The notes: generated by a model from the letters alone, not told the origin. Counted from the first letter of the stretch, positions 52,491 through 63,186 are shown. The stretch is 64,000 bases of DNA from Lachnospiraceae bacterium (GCA_022510605.1 JAFLTB010000006.1:1-64000), one strand, 5' to 3'. Program-made: numbers and translations.

Positions 52491-54491
52491 GTGAAAAAGA
52501 GAATCGAAGAAGCCATTGAGGCACAGGACTATGAAAAAGCAGAGGTTTTGATAGAAGACTATGAAAAAGAAGCGCCATATGACATTGAAATATATTCTTA
52601 CAAGGTGGCTGTTCTTCTGGGAAAAGAGGAGTTTGAACCTGCGTATTATGAAGCGAAAAAGGCGGTGGGACTCAACCCTTTTCTGGTAGAGGCAAACTAT
52701 AATCTGGCCATAACGGCAGAGGCCATGGGGGAATTAGTAGAAGCATGGTCATATTATCTAAAGACCGACCATCTGCAGCAGAATATGGAAGACAAGCCAA
52801 TTCCTCCGGGTGTTCTGAATGAACAAATGGAAAATACATATGGACAGATTCAGAATAATCCGGAAATGGCACGGCAGTTAAATGTGGAGTTCTGCCTTCA
52901 TAAATATATGATTTACGATCCATTTAAGAATTTTCAAAAGGAAATGGCTGGGACTGCCATTGTTGACAGTACCGGACAGGAGTATTATGCCGGCCGGTGT
53001 GATGGATGGCTGGAGGCGTATTTTGACCAGAATGCAAACCGGGATGCTTTTCGGGCAAAGTGTGAATTTTTTCCAATTGCCCATGTGGGGACAGAATATA
53101 CAGCAGAGAAGGATATGCTGGTACCGGTAGCTCTGAACTGGGATTTGAATGAAACAGAAAAGAATTGTCTGGCAGATACTTCAAATTCAGCAAATAATTG
53201 GTATTACGAAAATGCCTGCTGCAAATACAGTTATATCCCAACAACGGGGAAACAAACATTTACCACCTATAAGAATGCGGTCTGGGGCAGACCGATTCCC
53301 CTGCATTCTGCGGATGATAGTAAAAAGAAGCTGATTCTGAATATGTTTTTTGACAGTTTTAATTACCGGGTTATTGCAAAATATGGACTGGAAACATTGA
53401 TGCCTTATACGGCAAAATTTTTTAAGAATGGGGCCAATTTTAAAAATTACTATTCCTGCTCAGAATGGACCTTACCGACAATCGCAACATACTGGACCGG
53501 GAAGCATCCCTCTACGCACATGAATTTAAAAGAAAGTTATCGGTATAATTTTATGGGAGATGAGTTGACATTTCCTGAATTGTTCAGGCAGGCCGGTTAC
53601 GTTACAGCCAAAATAGGCGGCAATGACAGTGTCACCCCTGCCCAGGGATATATAAGAGGATTTGACAGATTTGTATATCAGGCAGATGCGGAAGGACTTA
53701 CAGTGAAGGAAATTGTCATGGACGCACTGGAGCACCTGCGCACATTTAGAGATACGAATCAATTCCTCTGGCTTGACGTTGTAGATTTACATAATGTTGC
53801 CGGCGGCTTTATGAGGTCATTGGAAGTGCAGGCAAATTCTCCTTTGGAGACACGATATATTGATAATGAGATTCAGACTACTGTCAAACAGTCCCATAGT
53901 GAAAACAGGGAAGTTATATATTGTAATGAATTAAGAAAAATTGATTTTTATCTCTCATTGCTTTATGGATATATTGAGGAAAATTATAAAGATGAAGAGA
54001 TTATTGTCTCATTTTTTTCCGACCATGGAACAGCATTTATAGTCGAGGATGATCAGCCCTTTATCTCAGATCAGAGAACGCGCGTGCCATTGCTGCTCCG
54101 GGGCAGCGGCATGAAGGGTGAGATTGATGAGATCATCGAAACCACAGATTATGCCGGGATGATTGCCAAGCTGGCGGGAGTACCTTATTCGTATGAAAAT
54201 AAGGATGCAAATCTGCCAAAATGTTTGGGAGGGACGAAGGAAAGGGAATATGCCATTTCCCAGAGTATTTTTGTGGGAGACCCTTACCGGATTGCTTTCC
54301 ATGCCAAAGATACACATTGTTATCTGGAAACCAAAAACAGAGTGGAGGAGCAATTTCTTATTAATTTGGACGAGTTTGATATGTGGATGGTCAATGAGAA
54401 GAGCGAGAGGATATCGGATGAGGAGAAACAGAAACAATATCTGGCTCTTGTAAAACAAAAAATAGGACATTTAATAAAGTACAATAAATAG
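52491..54491 (+). CDS. Alkaline phosphatase-superfamily/sulfatase-like protein with N-terminal TPR region
   Basis: YSCSEWTLPTIATYWTGKHPSTH...IIVSFFSDHGTAF...RTRVPLLLRGSG. Confidence 0.8.
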   Translation: MKKRIEEAIEAQDYEKAEVLIEDYEKEAPYDIEIYSYKVAVLLGKEEFEPAYYEAKKAVGLNPFLVEANYNLAITAEAMGELVEAWSYYLKTDHLQQNMEDKPIPPGVLNEQMENTYGQIQNNPEMARQLNVEFCLHKYMIYDPFKNFQKEMAGTAIVDSTGQEYYAGRCDGWLEAYFDQNANRDAFRAKCEFFPIAHVGTEYTAEKDMLVPVALNWDLNETEKNCLADTSNSANNWYYENACCKYSYIPTTGKQTFTTYKNAVWGRPIPLHSADDSKKKLILNMFFDSFNYRVIAKYGLETLMPYTAKFFKNGANFKNYYSCSEWTLPTIATYWTGKHPSTHMNLKESYRYNFMGDELTFPELFRQAGYVTAKIGGNDSVTPAQGYIRGFDRFVYQADAEGLTVKEIVMDALEHLRTFRDTNQFLWLDVVDLHNVAGGFMRSLEVQANSPLETRYIDNEIQTTVKQSHSENREVIYCNELRKIDFYLSLLYGYIEENYKDEEIIVSFFSDHGTAFIVEDDQPFISDQRTRVPLLLRGSGMKGEIDEIIETTDYAGMIAKLAGVPYSYENKDANLPKCLGGTKEREYAISQSIFVGDPYRIAFHAKDTHCYLETKNRVEEQFLINLDEFDMWMVNEKSERISDEEKQKQYLALVKQKIGHLIKYNK

Positions 54492-54509
54492 ATAAGAGGA
54501 GAGGACTTT

Positions 54510-56312
54510 ATGCAGGCACTGATTTTAGCGGCGGGGATGGGAAAAAGATTAAAGGATTTAACATCAGACAAAACGAAATGTATGGTCCGGGTGAATGGTG
54601 TAACGCTGATTGAAAGAATGTTAGGACAGTTAGAGAAACTGGATTTGGAGCGTATTGTTATTGTTGTGGGATACAAAGGAGAGTATTTGAAGAGTTTCAT
54701 TGATTCCCTGGGAATACGCACGCCGATTGTGTTTGTAAATAACGATATTTATGACAGGACAAATAATATTTATTCTCTGGCATTAGCGAAGGAGTATCTG
54801 TTAGAGAAGGATACGCTTCTCTTTGAGTCAGATTTGATTTTTGAGGATGATGTTCTGCGCCTGCTTCTGGAAGATCCAAGGGATACGCTGGCACTGGTGG
54901 ATAAGTATGAGAGCTGGATGAACGGAACCGTGGTCAAGTTATCTGATGCGGATGAAATTACTGCCTTCATCCCGGGAAATAAGTTTGTTTTTGAAGATAT
55001 TCCACAGTATTATAAAACCGTTAATATTTATAAATTCAGCAAGAAATTTTCCCAGAATCAATATGTACCTTTCCTCGAATCCTATTTGAAGGCGCTGGGA
55101 AATAATGAATACTATGAACAGGTTTTGCGTGTGCTTACGTTATTAGATAACAGTTGGATTCGTGCCAAGCGGATTGAGGGGAAAAAGTGGTATGAAATCG
55201 ATGATATACAGGATTTGGATATTGCCGCTTCCATATTTACGGAATCGAATGACAGGTTGGATAAACTGCAAAGCCGTTATGGGGGATATTGGAGATATCC
55301 GAAATTGCTGGACTTCTGCTATCTGGTAAATCCGTATTTCCCGCCCCGGAGGATGCTCAGTGAGATTAAGGCGAATGCAGATAAATTAATTATGAATTAT
55401 CCTTCTGGTGCAAGGGTAAATGCGCTGTTGGCAGCGAAAAATTTTTCTGTCAGAGAGGAGCAAATCGTAGTTGGAAATGGTGCGGCAGAACTGATTAAAT
55501 CAATCATGGAAAATCAGGCGGGTAATATAGGATTTATACGGCCTACCTTTGAGGAATATCCCAATAGACGCAGAGATTCTTCGGATGTCGTGTTTGAGCC
55601 GGCAAATGACGATTTTTCATATAATGCAGAGGATTTGATTTCATATTTTGGAAACAAAGATATTACGATGCTGGTCCTGATAAATCCTGACAATCCCACA
55701 GGGAATTATATTGAAAAGAAAGAGATTCTGCGTCTGGCTGCGTGGTGCCAGGAAAAAGATATTAAGTTTTTACTGGATGAGAGTTTTGTTGATTTTGCAG
55801 TAGAAAAGGACAGCTCCCTGATACAGGAAAACATTTTGTCACAATATGACAATCTGCTTGTGGTAAAAAGTATTTCCAAATCCTATGGTGTTCCGGGATT
55901 GAGGTTAGGCGTTCTGGCATCCGGTGATACGAAGCTTATCAGGCAGGTGAAAAGTGACATTTCCATTTGGAATATCAATTCCTTTGCGGAGTTTTATATG
56001 CAAATTGAGGAAAAATATAAGAAGGATTACAGTGAAGCACTGGAACTTTTTAAGGATACCCGTAATCTATTTATCCAGGAACTTGAAAAAATATCCTGGA
56101 TACGTGTGATACCAAGTCAGGCAAATTATGTCATGTGTGAACTGTCAGGCCGCTATACAGCCAAGGAGATAGCCACAAAGCTTCTTTCAGAATATAATAT
56201 TCTGATAAAAGACTTGTCAGAAAAACTCAAAGGAGACAGGCAGTTTATCAGAATAGCCATTCGTACAAGGGAAGAGAATGCGCAGTTGATAAAGGCATTA
56301 GGGAGTTTGTAA
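54510..56312 (+). CDS. Nucleotidyltransferase-class I/II PLP aminotransferase fusion (PntC/LicC-like architecture)
   Basis: N-terminal LILAAGMGKRLKDLTSDKTKCMV; C-terminal NPDNPTGNYIEKKEIL, VVKSISKSYGVPGLRLGVLAS. Confidence 0.85.
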   Translation: MQALILAAGMGKRLKDLTSDKTKCMVRVNGVTLIERMLGQLEKLDLERIVIVVGYKGEYLKSFIDSLGIRTPIVFVNNDIYDRTNNIYSLALAKEYLLEKDTLLFESDLIFEDDVLRLLLEDPRDTLALVDKYESWMNGTVVKLSDADEITAFIPGNKFVFEDIPQYYKTVNIYKFSKKFSQNQYVPFLESYLKALGNNEYYEQVLRVLTLLDNSWIRAKRIEGKKWYEIDDIQDLDIAASIFTESNDRLDKLQSRYGGYWRYPKLLDFCYLVNPYFPPRRMLSEIKANADKLIMNYPSGARVNALLAAKNFSVREEQIVVGNGAAELIKSIMENQAGNIGFIRPTFEEYPNRRRDSSDVVFEPANDDFSYNAEDLISYFGNKDITMLVLINPDNPTGNYIEKKEILRLAAWCQEKDIKFLLDESFVDFAVEKDSSLIQENILSQYDNLLVVKSISKSYGVPGLRLGVLASGDTKLIRQVKSDISIWNINSFAEFYMQIEEKYKKDYSEALELFKDTRNLFIQELEKISWIRVIPSQANYVMCELSGRYTAKEIATKLLSEYNILIKDLSEKLKGDRQFIRIAIRTREENAQLIKALGSL

Positions 56313-56542
56313 CGGGCATAGTGTGGCTGGGACAGGAGGTATGAAATGCAGTATTGCATACAGCAAGAATATATGATATCTTCAGTAAATATAGTGTTGG
56401 GTATGGGTTTACATCCCCATATAAGTGTTGTGGCAGAGATTTGAAAGATACAGGAATTCCACAATGCTATGGAATTAAGACAAAAGAAGAACTTTTGTCT
56501 ATTTATAATTTATATATGATAAAATTCATAGGAGGATTCAAA

Positions 56543-58462
56543 ATGAAAAAGATATTACGGAGAACGATGGTATTAACAGCAGCATTGACCATGACAATAG
56601 CGGGCGTGGGATGTGGAAGCAGCAACCCACAGGATTCTTCCTCGTCAGAGGCACAAGAACCCGTGGAAAGTGTGGCAGAGATTTCTTATGCCAATGTCAA
56701 CTTTGACTTTGCGGAGCAGATTGCAGCAGAGAGGGAAGCAGTAAAACTGGTTCCCGATGCAGTGGATATCCCGCTTTCCGTCGCTGATATTAACGGTGCA
56801 ACAGGTGTACAGTTGGCGGCTTCCATAGATAAATCCAATACAACGGATTATTATCTCAACGCAATGGTTGCGGGAAATGAACTGGTATTTTCTGCGGCGG
56901 AAGGTTCTGCGATTGACAGTGCAAACAGCAGTGCATCCGGTGAACTGGAAGTAAAAGATGATGGCACAGTAGCAGTTATTCCGGCAGTTATTAAGGCAGG
57001 GAAGCCGACAGATGAAGTGATTACAGTGAAAATGAATGACGGTGCAGCCTACAAGATTCATACTCTTCATGAGTTGATGCCGGGTATGGAAATTACAGGC
57101 GAAGGCGTTGCTGCTGAAAATGCGGGTATTTATGATTTTGCCCTGGACAGATTTCTGCTTCGCGTCAATACAGAAGGTGAATTAGTGTATTATCGTAATA
57201 TGGGCAGTGTTGGCGAACATATATCGGAGAACTTTGGAAAACAGATTACAGCAGACGGCGGCTGCTACACATTTTTTGTAGAACTTCATCCAGATTATCG
57301 CAATGTTGGCGGTGGATACTCAAGTGGTATGTATATAGTCATGGATGAGAACTATAATGAGATTGATTATGTAACGCTGCGTCCAAATGGGGACGCAAAC
57401 CATACACACGGTGAAGGATACCTGGATGAGCATGAGTTTGTTGTGCTTGGCAACAAACATTATCTGCTTTATAGTTGTACACCGGAACTGGTATCTAATC
57501 TGCCGGAGAATGTTACCGGTATTGATGGCGGGAACACTGCTTATGTGTGGGCAGGTATAATGCAGGAAGTAAAAGATGGAGCAGTATTAAAAGAGATCAG
57601 TACAACTGATTATCCGCTGCTCTATGAATCGGCAGTTGAGAAAATTGATTATGAAAACAGTACGGATCAGGGTAAGGAAATAACCCTGAACGACAAGACG
57701 ATATTTGCGCTGTCTGAAGGATGGATGGATTACGTACATTTGAACAGTTTGGATTACACGCTGAAGGCTGACGGTGAAGTGGATAAACTGCTTGTCTCCA
57801 TGCGTGACCAGTGCGCAGTATATCAGTTTGACTTTGCATCCGGTGCTGTTGAGTGGATTCTCGGAGGTAAAGCCAGTACTTTAGGCGGATATGATGAATA
57901 TGCAACTACACGTACAGATGAAAAAGGCAATGAGTTTAAAGCCCTCACTTATGCCCAGCACTATGCACGTTATACCAACAGACAGGCCGATGGCACAATC
58001 AGCGGAAATCCGGAAATCAGTGTCTTTGACAACCAGACGGGCGAAGCTCCGTTTTTAATGAACCTTGATTTACCTACTCGAACCAGAACCTTTAAGGCTG
58101 TTATTGATAATGAAACTAAAACGGCAACGGTTTCCGATGTCATTGTTGGTGCAGATTTGAACGGAAAAACAGATAAATACCATAGTGCCAGCCACTGTGG
58201 CAGTGTTGTTTATGCAAATGCGAATTCTGTAGTTATTGGCTGGGGCTTACATGCCGTTATTGATAATCTGGGAGCAGATGTGCCTAAGGGAACGATAAGC
58301 GATACCGGATTTGACGACCTGCGCATTGGCAGCCGTCCGGTAGTTACAGAGTATGATGCCGCAAACGACACAATTGCTTTTGAACTGACAGGAATAAGAA
58401 ATCCGGGCAGTCAGAGTCAAGAGGCATTCTTCTCCTATCGTACTTATAAGACAGCTTTATGA
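56543..58462 (+). CDS. Aryl-sulfate sulfotransferase-like lipoprotein
   Basis: Lipobox IAGVGCGSS; HTHGEGYLDEHEF, DYVHLNSLDYTLKADGEVDKLLVSMRDQCAVYQFDFASGAVEWILGG. Confidence 0.85.
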   Translation: MKKILRRTMVLTAALTMTIAGVGCGSSNPQDSSSSEAQEPVESVAEISYANVNFDFAEQIAAEREAVKLVPDAVDIPLSVADINGATGVQLAASIDKSNTTDYYLNAMVAGNELVFSAAEGSAIDSANSSASGELEVKDDGTVAVIPAVIKAGKPTDEVITVKMNDGAAYKIHTLHELMPGMEITGEGVAAENAGIYDFALDRFLLRVNTEGELVYYRNMGSVGEHISENFGKQITADGGCYTFFVELHPDYRNVGGGYSSGMYIVMDENYNEIDYVTLRPNGDANHTHGEGYLDEHEFVVLGNKHYLLYSCTPELVSNLPENVTGIDGGNTAYVWAGIMQEVKDGAVLKEISTTDYPLLYESAVEKIDYENSTDQGKEITLNDKTIFALSEGWMDYVHLNSLDYTLKADGEVDKLLVSMRDQCAVYQFDFASGAVEWILGGKASTLGGYDEYATTRTDEKGNEFKALTYAQHYARYTNRQADGTISGNPEISVFDNQTGEAPFLMNLDLPTRTRTFKAVIDNETKTATVSDVIVGADLNGKTDKYHSASHCGSVVYANANSVVIGWGLHAVIDNLGADVPKGTISDTGFDDLRIGSRPVVTEYDAANDTIAFELTGIRNPGSQSQEAFFSYRTYKTAL

Positions 58463-58466
58463 AAGA

Positions 58467-58545
58467 TATGAAAATAAGGATGCAAATCTGCCAAAATGCT
58501 TTGGTGAGAAAGAAGGGCAATAGGCCATTTAATAAAGTACGATTA
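58467..58545 (+). pseudogene. Remnant of the 3' end of the phosphatase-family gene (paralog of 52491-54491)
   Basis: 32 identical bases to 54192-54223, plus a further match to the gene end (catttaataaagtac). Confidence 0.75.
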
Positions 58546-58683
58546 GAGAAACTGAATATAAAATCCTAATATATATTTTCTTCTATAGAATAAAGATAAA
58601 ATAAATAATAAAAACTAAAAATTAAAATATCACAACAAAGATGAATGGCAAATTATTTTTTCAGAAAAAGTTACAAAAACCTA

Positions 58684-58712
58684 TTGACTTTTGGACGGAA
58701 AACAATTATCCT
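58684..58712 (+). promoter_or_regulatory. Candidate promoter (TTGACT - 17 bp - TATCCT)
   Basis: Upstream of the HPr-like gene. Confidence 0.4.
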
Positions 58713-58820
58713 TTTTCATTGTCTGACTCTTCCAAACCAGCCTCTTCCATTATCACAATCAGAAAGAGGCGGAAAATGATGTATGGAATTTATATTCAGG
58801 AAAGGAAATGGTGAGAAGCG

Positions 58821-59057
58821 ATGAGAGAAGTGAATGTATCTTTGGAAACGATTGAAAAGGTAAAAGGTTTTGTATCTATTACTACGAAATGCAACAGAGA
58901 TCTTGATCTGGTCAGTGGAAGGTATATGATTGATGCAAAATCAATTTTGGGAATTTTCACTATGGATTTGTCAAAACCGTTAGTTTTAAAGATTCATGCA
59001 GAGAAGAGCGAGTCAGAGGAGATTTTGGAAGAGTTAAAAGGGTATGTAGTAGGATAA
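58821..59057 (+). CDS. HPr-like protein
   Basis: HPr fold style KVKGFVSITTKCNRDLDLVSGRYMIDAKSILGIFTMDLSKPLVL; HPr phosphoacceptor His not evident. Confidence 0.8.
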   Translation: MREVNVSLETIEKVKGFVSITTKCNRDLDLVSGRYMIDAKSILGIFTMDLSKPLVLKIHAEKSESEEILEELKGYVVG

Positions 59058-59132
59058 TAAATGCCGGGAATGCCCTTGTGATGGAGTGATTTCCTCAAAG
59101 GAAATTGCTCCCGTTAACATGAACTATTTGAG

Positions 59133-59174
59133 AAAAAAGCACAGAACAAATGAACATTTGTTCTGTGCTTTTTT
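59133..59174. terminator. Strong bidirectional Rho-independent terminator
   Basis: AAAAAAGCACAGAACAAATG/CATTTGTTCTGTGCTTTTTT perfect 20-bp arms. Confidence 0.9.
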
Positions 59175-59396
59175 TGGGGATGCTCCAAGGATGCCGAAAG
59201 AAGCATAGAAAATTCTTTCTTACTTGATGACGGCATGTCCGGCATTAAATAAAAGTTCGTCCCTTTTAATTAATAGTTGCTTTTGCAATAATGTATGTTT
59301 ATAATAAGGGATAACGGAGAGAAAAGAAGTTCCGGATAAAATATATTTATATGGGGTTTTTTAATAATTTGCATTAAAATGATATGGAGGAAAGCA

Positions 59397-61823
59397 ATGA
59401 AGAAGATGAAAAGGACTTTGGTACGGCGGATTATGCCTGCCATTATGTCGGTTGTTCTGGTACTTACATCGGTGCAGATATCGATACCTGTGGCGGCAGC
59501 GACAGAACCGAAGGATTCTGCTATGGATCGTGTTTTGGCCGATGCCATTCAGGACGGGAAGGAACGGGCAGAATTAGCGGAGAAAACCGGAGACCGGTCA
59601 CTTTTGTGGGACACTTCCTATTTTAATCCGGATTCCGAATCAAAGCAAACGAAAACGCTCCGCAGGATATCGGCAGCGTCAGAGACAGAGGTAAATCTGC
59701 CTGCGAAATATGACCTGCGTGATGAAGGTTATGTAACTCCCGTAAAATGGCAAAATCCATTTGGGACTTGCTGGGGGTTTGCTACAATCGCTGCGGCAGA
59801 AACCAGTATCTTATCGGAAAAAAAGATGAAGTATGATAAGGAAACAAATGATCTTGACTTATCGGAATTGCATCTTGCATGGTTTAGTGCCCATGCCTTG
59901 CCGGAGGACAGCAGTACCGGACAGGGTGGCGAAGGTATCTACCCGGGTTCGGAGACTTGTGAGGGATTAAATGCCGGCGGTGCGACGTATTATGGGACGA
60001 TCGCATTCGCATCCGGCATGGGTCCCCGCTCCGAAAGGGATATCCCTTATCAGCCAAAAGATCCTGAAAATCATATTTATACGGTAAAGGTCACAGATCA
60101 AAATGGTGATCCATTTGATTTACCACTTATGTACAAAGCGGATGCTGACTGGTCTGTGGATGAGTCCGAACGTTTTGGTATAGGTGGAGGTGGTTACGAA
60201 CTGGAAGAAAGCTCTCTCCTGCCGTCTCCGGCTGATCGTACAATGAACGAAGATGGTGAGATTGTCTATCAATATAATGAGGAAGGGACAAAAGCCATTA
60301 AGAAAGAACTGATGGAGGGGCGTGCGGTATCCATTGGTTTTTCTTCCGATCAGTCCAGGCCGGGACAGGAGCTCGATGAGGGAGCCCATTTGAATCCGGA
60401 TACATGGGCGCATTTTACATATGATGTGAATGATGAAGCAGGTCATTCCGTGACGATTGTTGGCTGGGACGATGATTATGCTGTTTCGAATTTCCTGGAG
60501 GGGCATCAACCGGAAGGACCGGGAGCCTGGATCGTGAAAAACAGTTGGGGGTCAGTATCGAATAAGTTTCCGCATTGGTATCCATGGGGAATTGATGGTG
60601 AGGGATATTTTTACCTTTCTTATTACGACCGCTCCATCGTTGTACCGGAGACCTTCAATTTCTTTACAGAAGGGTCCGGGTATGATGAATTGTATGCCAA
60701 TCAATATGATTACATGCCGGCGGAGGGGCTTGATATCCATGCGTCAGATAAAAAAGTGAGCGAGGCAAATGTATTCCATGCGGAAGACGGGGATATGACT
60801 TTGCGCTGTGTTGCCGCTACAACATCCAAAGCAGGCGCTAAGATCACGTATGAGATTTACAAACTCAACGACAATTATACATCGCCGACGGACGGTACGC
60901 TTCTGGAAACAATAGAGAAAACATATGAATATGCCGGATACCACCGTGAAAACTTAAAAACAGAGCAGCATTTTCGTATGGGAGAACCATATTCAGTTGT
61001 TGTGACACAGGAATCGGATGGCAGATATCTGTATGGGGCAGCCAGCGGAACCTCCAAAACATCTTGGGAACGTCTTCCCGAAGAAACAAAGCCCTATTCG
61101 TACTATTCAGTGGGAGTGATTCATAAGGGCGAAAGCTTTTTGGGGAGCGAGGATGAGTCAGGTGGATACGATTGGGTGGATTGGAAAGATTTTTCTCAGA
61201 AATATTTAGCAGCAACTGGCAATATGACCACTCTGGATAATTTTGCCATTAAGACCTATTCCGACCCGTATGATGGTTTTCCGCCCCAGACAACAAAAGA
61301 GCCACAGACAACCAACCTTTCCACTGCGGAAGTCACATTGGCTAAAACCAACTATACTTATAACGGCAGCCCGAAGACTCCGGATGTGACAGTGACAGCA
61401 GCAGGAAAAACCTTAACGAAGGATAAAGATTATACGGTAAGTTATAAAAACAATACAAACGCGGGCACAGCTGCTGTGACTGTAACGGCAAAGGATAATT
61501 CAGGCTACACAGGTTCGAAAGCAGTAACCTTTACAATTAAAAAAGCTTCTCAGACACTAAAATTGAAGGTGTCAAAGAAGAAGTATAAAGCAAAAAAACT
61601 GAAGAAGAAGAAAGCTGCATTTAAGATTAAGCCATCTAAAAATAAAACTTCCATGACCTATAAGGTGACAAAAGGCTCTTCTAAGTATATCCGTGTCAGC
61701 AAAAAAGGTGTTGTCACGATGAAAAAAGGAGCGAAAAAAGGAACTTATAAAGTAACTGTAACAGCGAAGGCATCTACGAATTATAAGAAAGCGAAAAAAG
61801 TAGTAACCATTATCGTAAAATAG
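59397..61823 (+). CDS. Secreted C1 (papain-like) peptidase with Ig-like and Lys-rich C-terminal repeats
   Basis: Signal peptide; YDLRDEGYVTPVKWQNPFGTCWGFATIAAAE; GHSVTIVGWDDDY; IVKNSWG. Confidence 0.92.
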   Translation: MKKMKRTLVRRIMPAIMSVVLVLTSVQISIPVAAATEPKDSAMDRVLADAIQDGKERAELAEKTGDRSLLWDTSYFNPDSESKQTKTLRRISAASETEVNLPAKYDLRDEGYVTPVKWQNPFGTCWGFATIAAAETSILSEKKMKYDKETNDLDLSELHLAWFSAHALPEDSSTGQGGEGIYPGSETCEGLNAGGATYYGTIAFASGMGPRSERDIPYQPKDPENHIYTVKVTDQNGDPFDLPLMYKADADWSVDESERFGIGGGGYELEESSLLPSPADRTMNEDGEIVYQYNEEGTKAIKKELMEGRAVSIGFSSDQSRPGQELDEGAHLNPDTWAHFTYDVNDEAGHSVTIVGWDDDYAVSNFLEGHQPEGPGAWIVKNSWGSVSNKFPHWYPWGIDGEGYFYLSYYDRSIVVPETFNFFTEGSGYDELYANQYDYMPAEGLDIHASDKKVSEANVFHAEDGDMTLRCVAATTSKAGAKITYEIYKLNDNYTSPTDGTLLETIEKTYEYAGYHRENLKTEQHFRMGEPYSVVVTQESDGRYLYGAASGTSKTSWERLPEETKPYSYYSVGVIHKGESFLGSEDESGGYDWVDWKDFSQKYLAATGNMTTLDNFAIKTYSDPYDGFPPQTTKEPQTTNLSTAEVTLAKTNYTYNGSPKTPDVTVTAAGKTLTKDKDYTVSYKNNTNAGTAAVTVTAKDNSGYTGSKAVTFTIKKASQTLKLKVSKKKYKAKKLKKKKAAFKIKPSKNKTSMTYKVTKGSSKYIRVSKKGVVTMKKGAKKGTYKVTVTAKASTNYKKAKKVVTIIVK

Positions 61824-61920
61824 GGGGGAAACGTATCATGAGTGATTCAGTAACGTATACAATCGCTATTGTCTGTATGACATGCATACGATGAGATAGA
61901 AAGAGAGATAGAAAGAAAAA

Positions 61921-63186
61921 ATGAAAAACAACCCATCTGCTATGATCGGACTGTACGGCTCCGATGAAAATTTTCAGCACGCCTTCAGATATGTGTACAG
62001 GATGAAAGACGCTGTTGACGGAGAGGCTTTGAGCAAGGCGGTGAATACTGCCATAAAGCGTTACCCGTATCTTGCCATAAAGCTTGTGAAAAATGAAAAT
62101 GAGGTACTCCATACGGTAGTTCCCAACGACCGTCCCATAGTGGTTGCCAACAGGACGGAGCCATATGTGATGTTTTCCGAGGATACAAATAACCATATAC
62201 TTGCGCTGCTTTATCACGATAATAACATCTATTTGGATTCGTCTCATTCATTTTTAGATGGAATAGCAGCCTGTGAATTTACGAAAACGGTTTTATATTA
62301 TTACATAACCGAAAAATACGGTAAAGAGATTCCCTCTGACAATATCCGTACATTGGATACGCCCATGACTGAGGAAGAGGTGATAGACCCTTTTCTCCAT
62401 TTGCCGCCACTCACAGAAAAGCCTGTGGGCGGTGCGCGCAGGCCCGCTCCTTCTTTCTCTGTCGAGGAGGGGGGCAGGATTACCGAAAGGAAGCATACAC
62501 TTTACGAGTTAAAAGTCAATGAGGACACATTTGTTAAATACAGCCGCAGCCACAACGGAACTGTGGCGACTGTGAGTGCGGCATTTCTTGCCAAAGCCAT
62601 ATTACATTTGCACGGCAACGTGGATAAGCCTGTGCGTATCAATCTTATCAGGAATCTGCGTCCTGTTTTAGGCACCCCCAAGGCACATCACAGCTTAGTG
62701 GGGAATATACTGCTTGAGTATCCCGAAAAGGTAGGGGACTGGGATATGGAAAAGCTGGGTACAATCAGCCGGGACATGCTAAAGTTTCAAACCGACCCCG
62801 CAAATTCCCTCGCCAGTATCCATGCCAAAAAAAAGCAAATTGACGGTCTGTATGCCATGGACAACCTCGATGCTGTAAAAAATGCCTGCAATCAAACCTA
62901 CACCAACAGCGGCAGATACGTCACAGGAGTCATCAGTTATGTGGGGAAAATCGATTACGGCGTTTTGTCCGATTATATGGAATCCATCTCTGCTTATGTC
63001 AATCCCGCTTATACGAACCTTGTCATAGAGATAGGGGTATTGAACGGCTGCCTTAATTATTCCTTTATGCAGAGCTTTTCTGACGATGTATATGTCAAGG
63101 CGTTTGTGGAGGAATTGAGGCAGGAAGGAATAGAGGCCGAGGTTGGAGAGGCGCAACCGCTGCTTGTTCCACGTATCAATGTATAA
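61921..63186 (+). CDS. HxxxDG acyltransferase/condensation-like protein
   Basis: SSHSFLDGIAACEF matches the HxxxDG motif of alcohol acetyltransferase/condensation families. Confidence 0.7.
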   Translation: MKNNPSAMIGLYGSDENFQHAFRYVYRMKDAVDGEALSKAVNTAIKRYPYLAIKLVKNENEVLHTVVPNDRPIVVANRTEPYVMFSEDTNNHILALLYHDNNIYLDSSHSFLDGIAACEFTKTVLYYYITEKYGKEIPSDNIRTLDTPMTEEEVIDPFLHLPPLTEKPVGGARRPAPSFSVEEGGRITERKHTLYELKVNEDTFVKYSRSHNGTVATVSAAFLAKAILHLHGNVDKPVRINLIRNLRPVLGTPKAHHSLVGNILLEYPEKVGDWDMEKLGTISRDMLKFQTDPANSLASIHAKKKQIDGLYAMDNLDAVKNACNQTYTNSGRYVTGVISYVGKIDYGVLSDYMESISAYVNPAYTNLVIEIGVLNGCLNYSFMQSFSDDVYVKAFVEELRQEGIEAEVGEAQPLLVPRINV

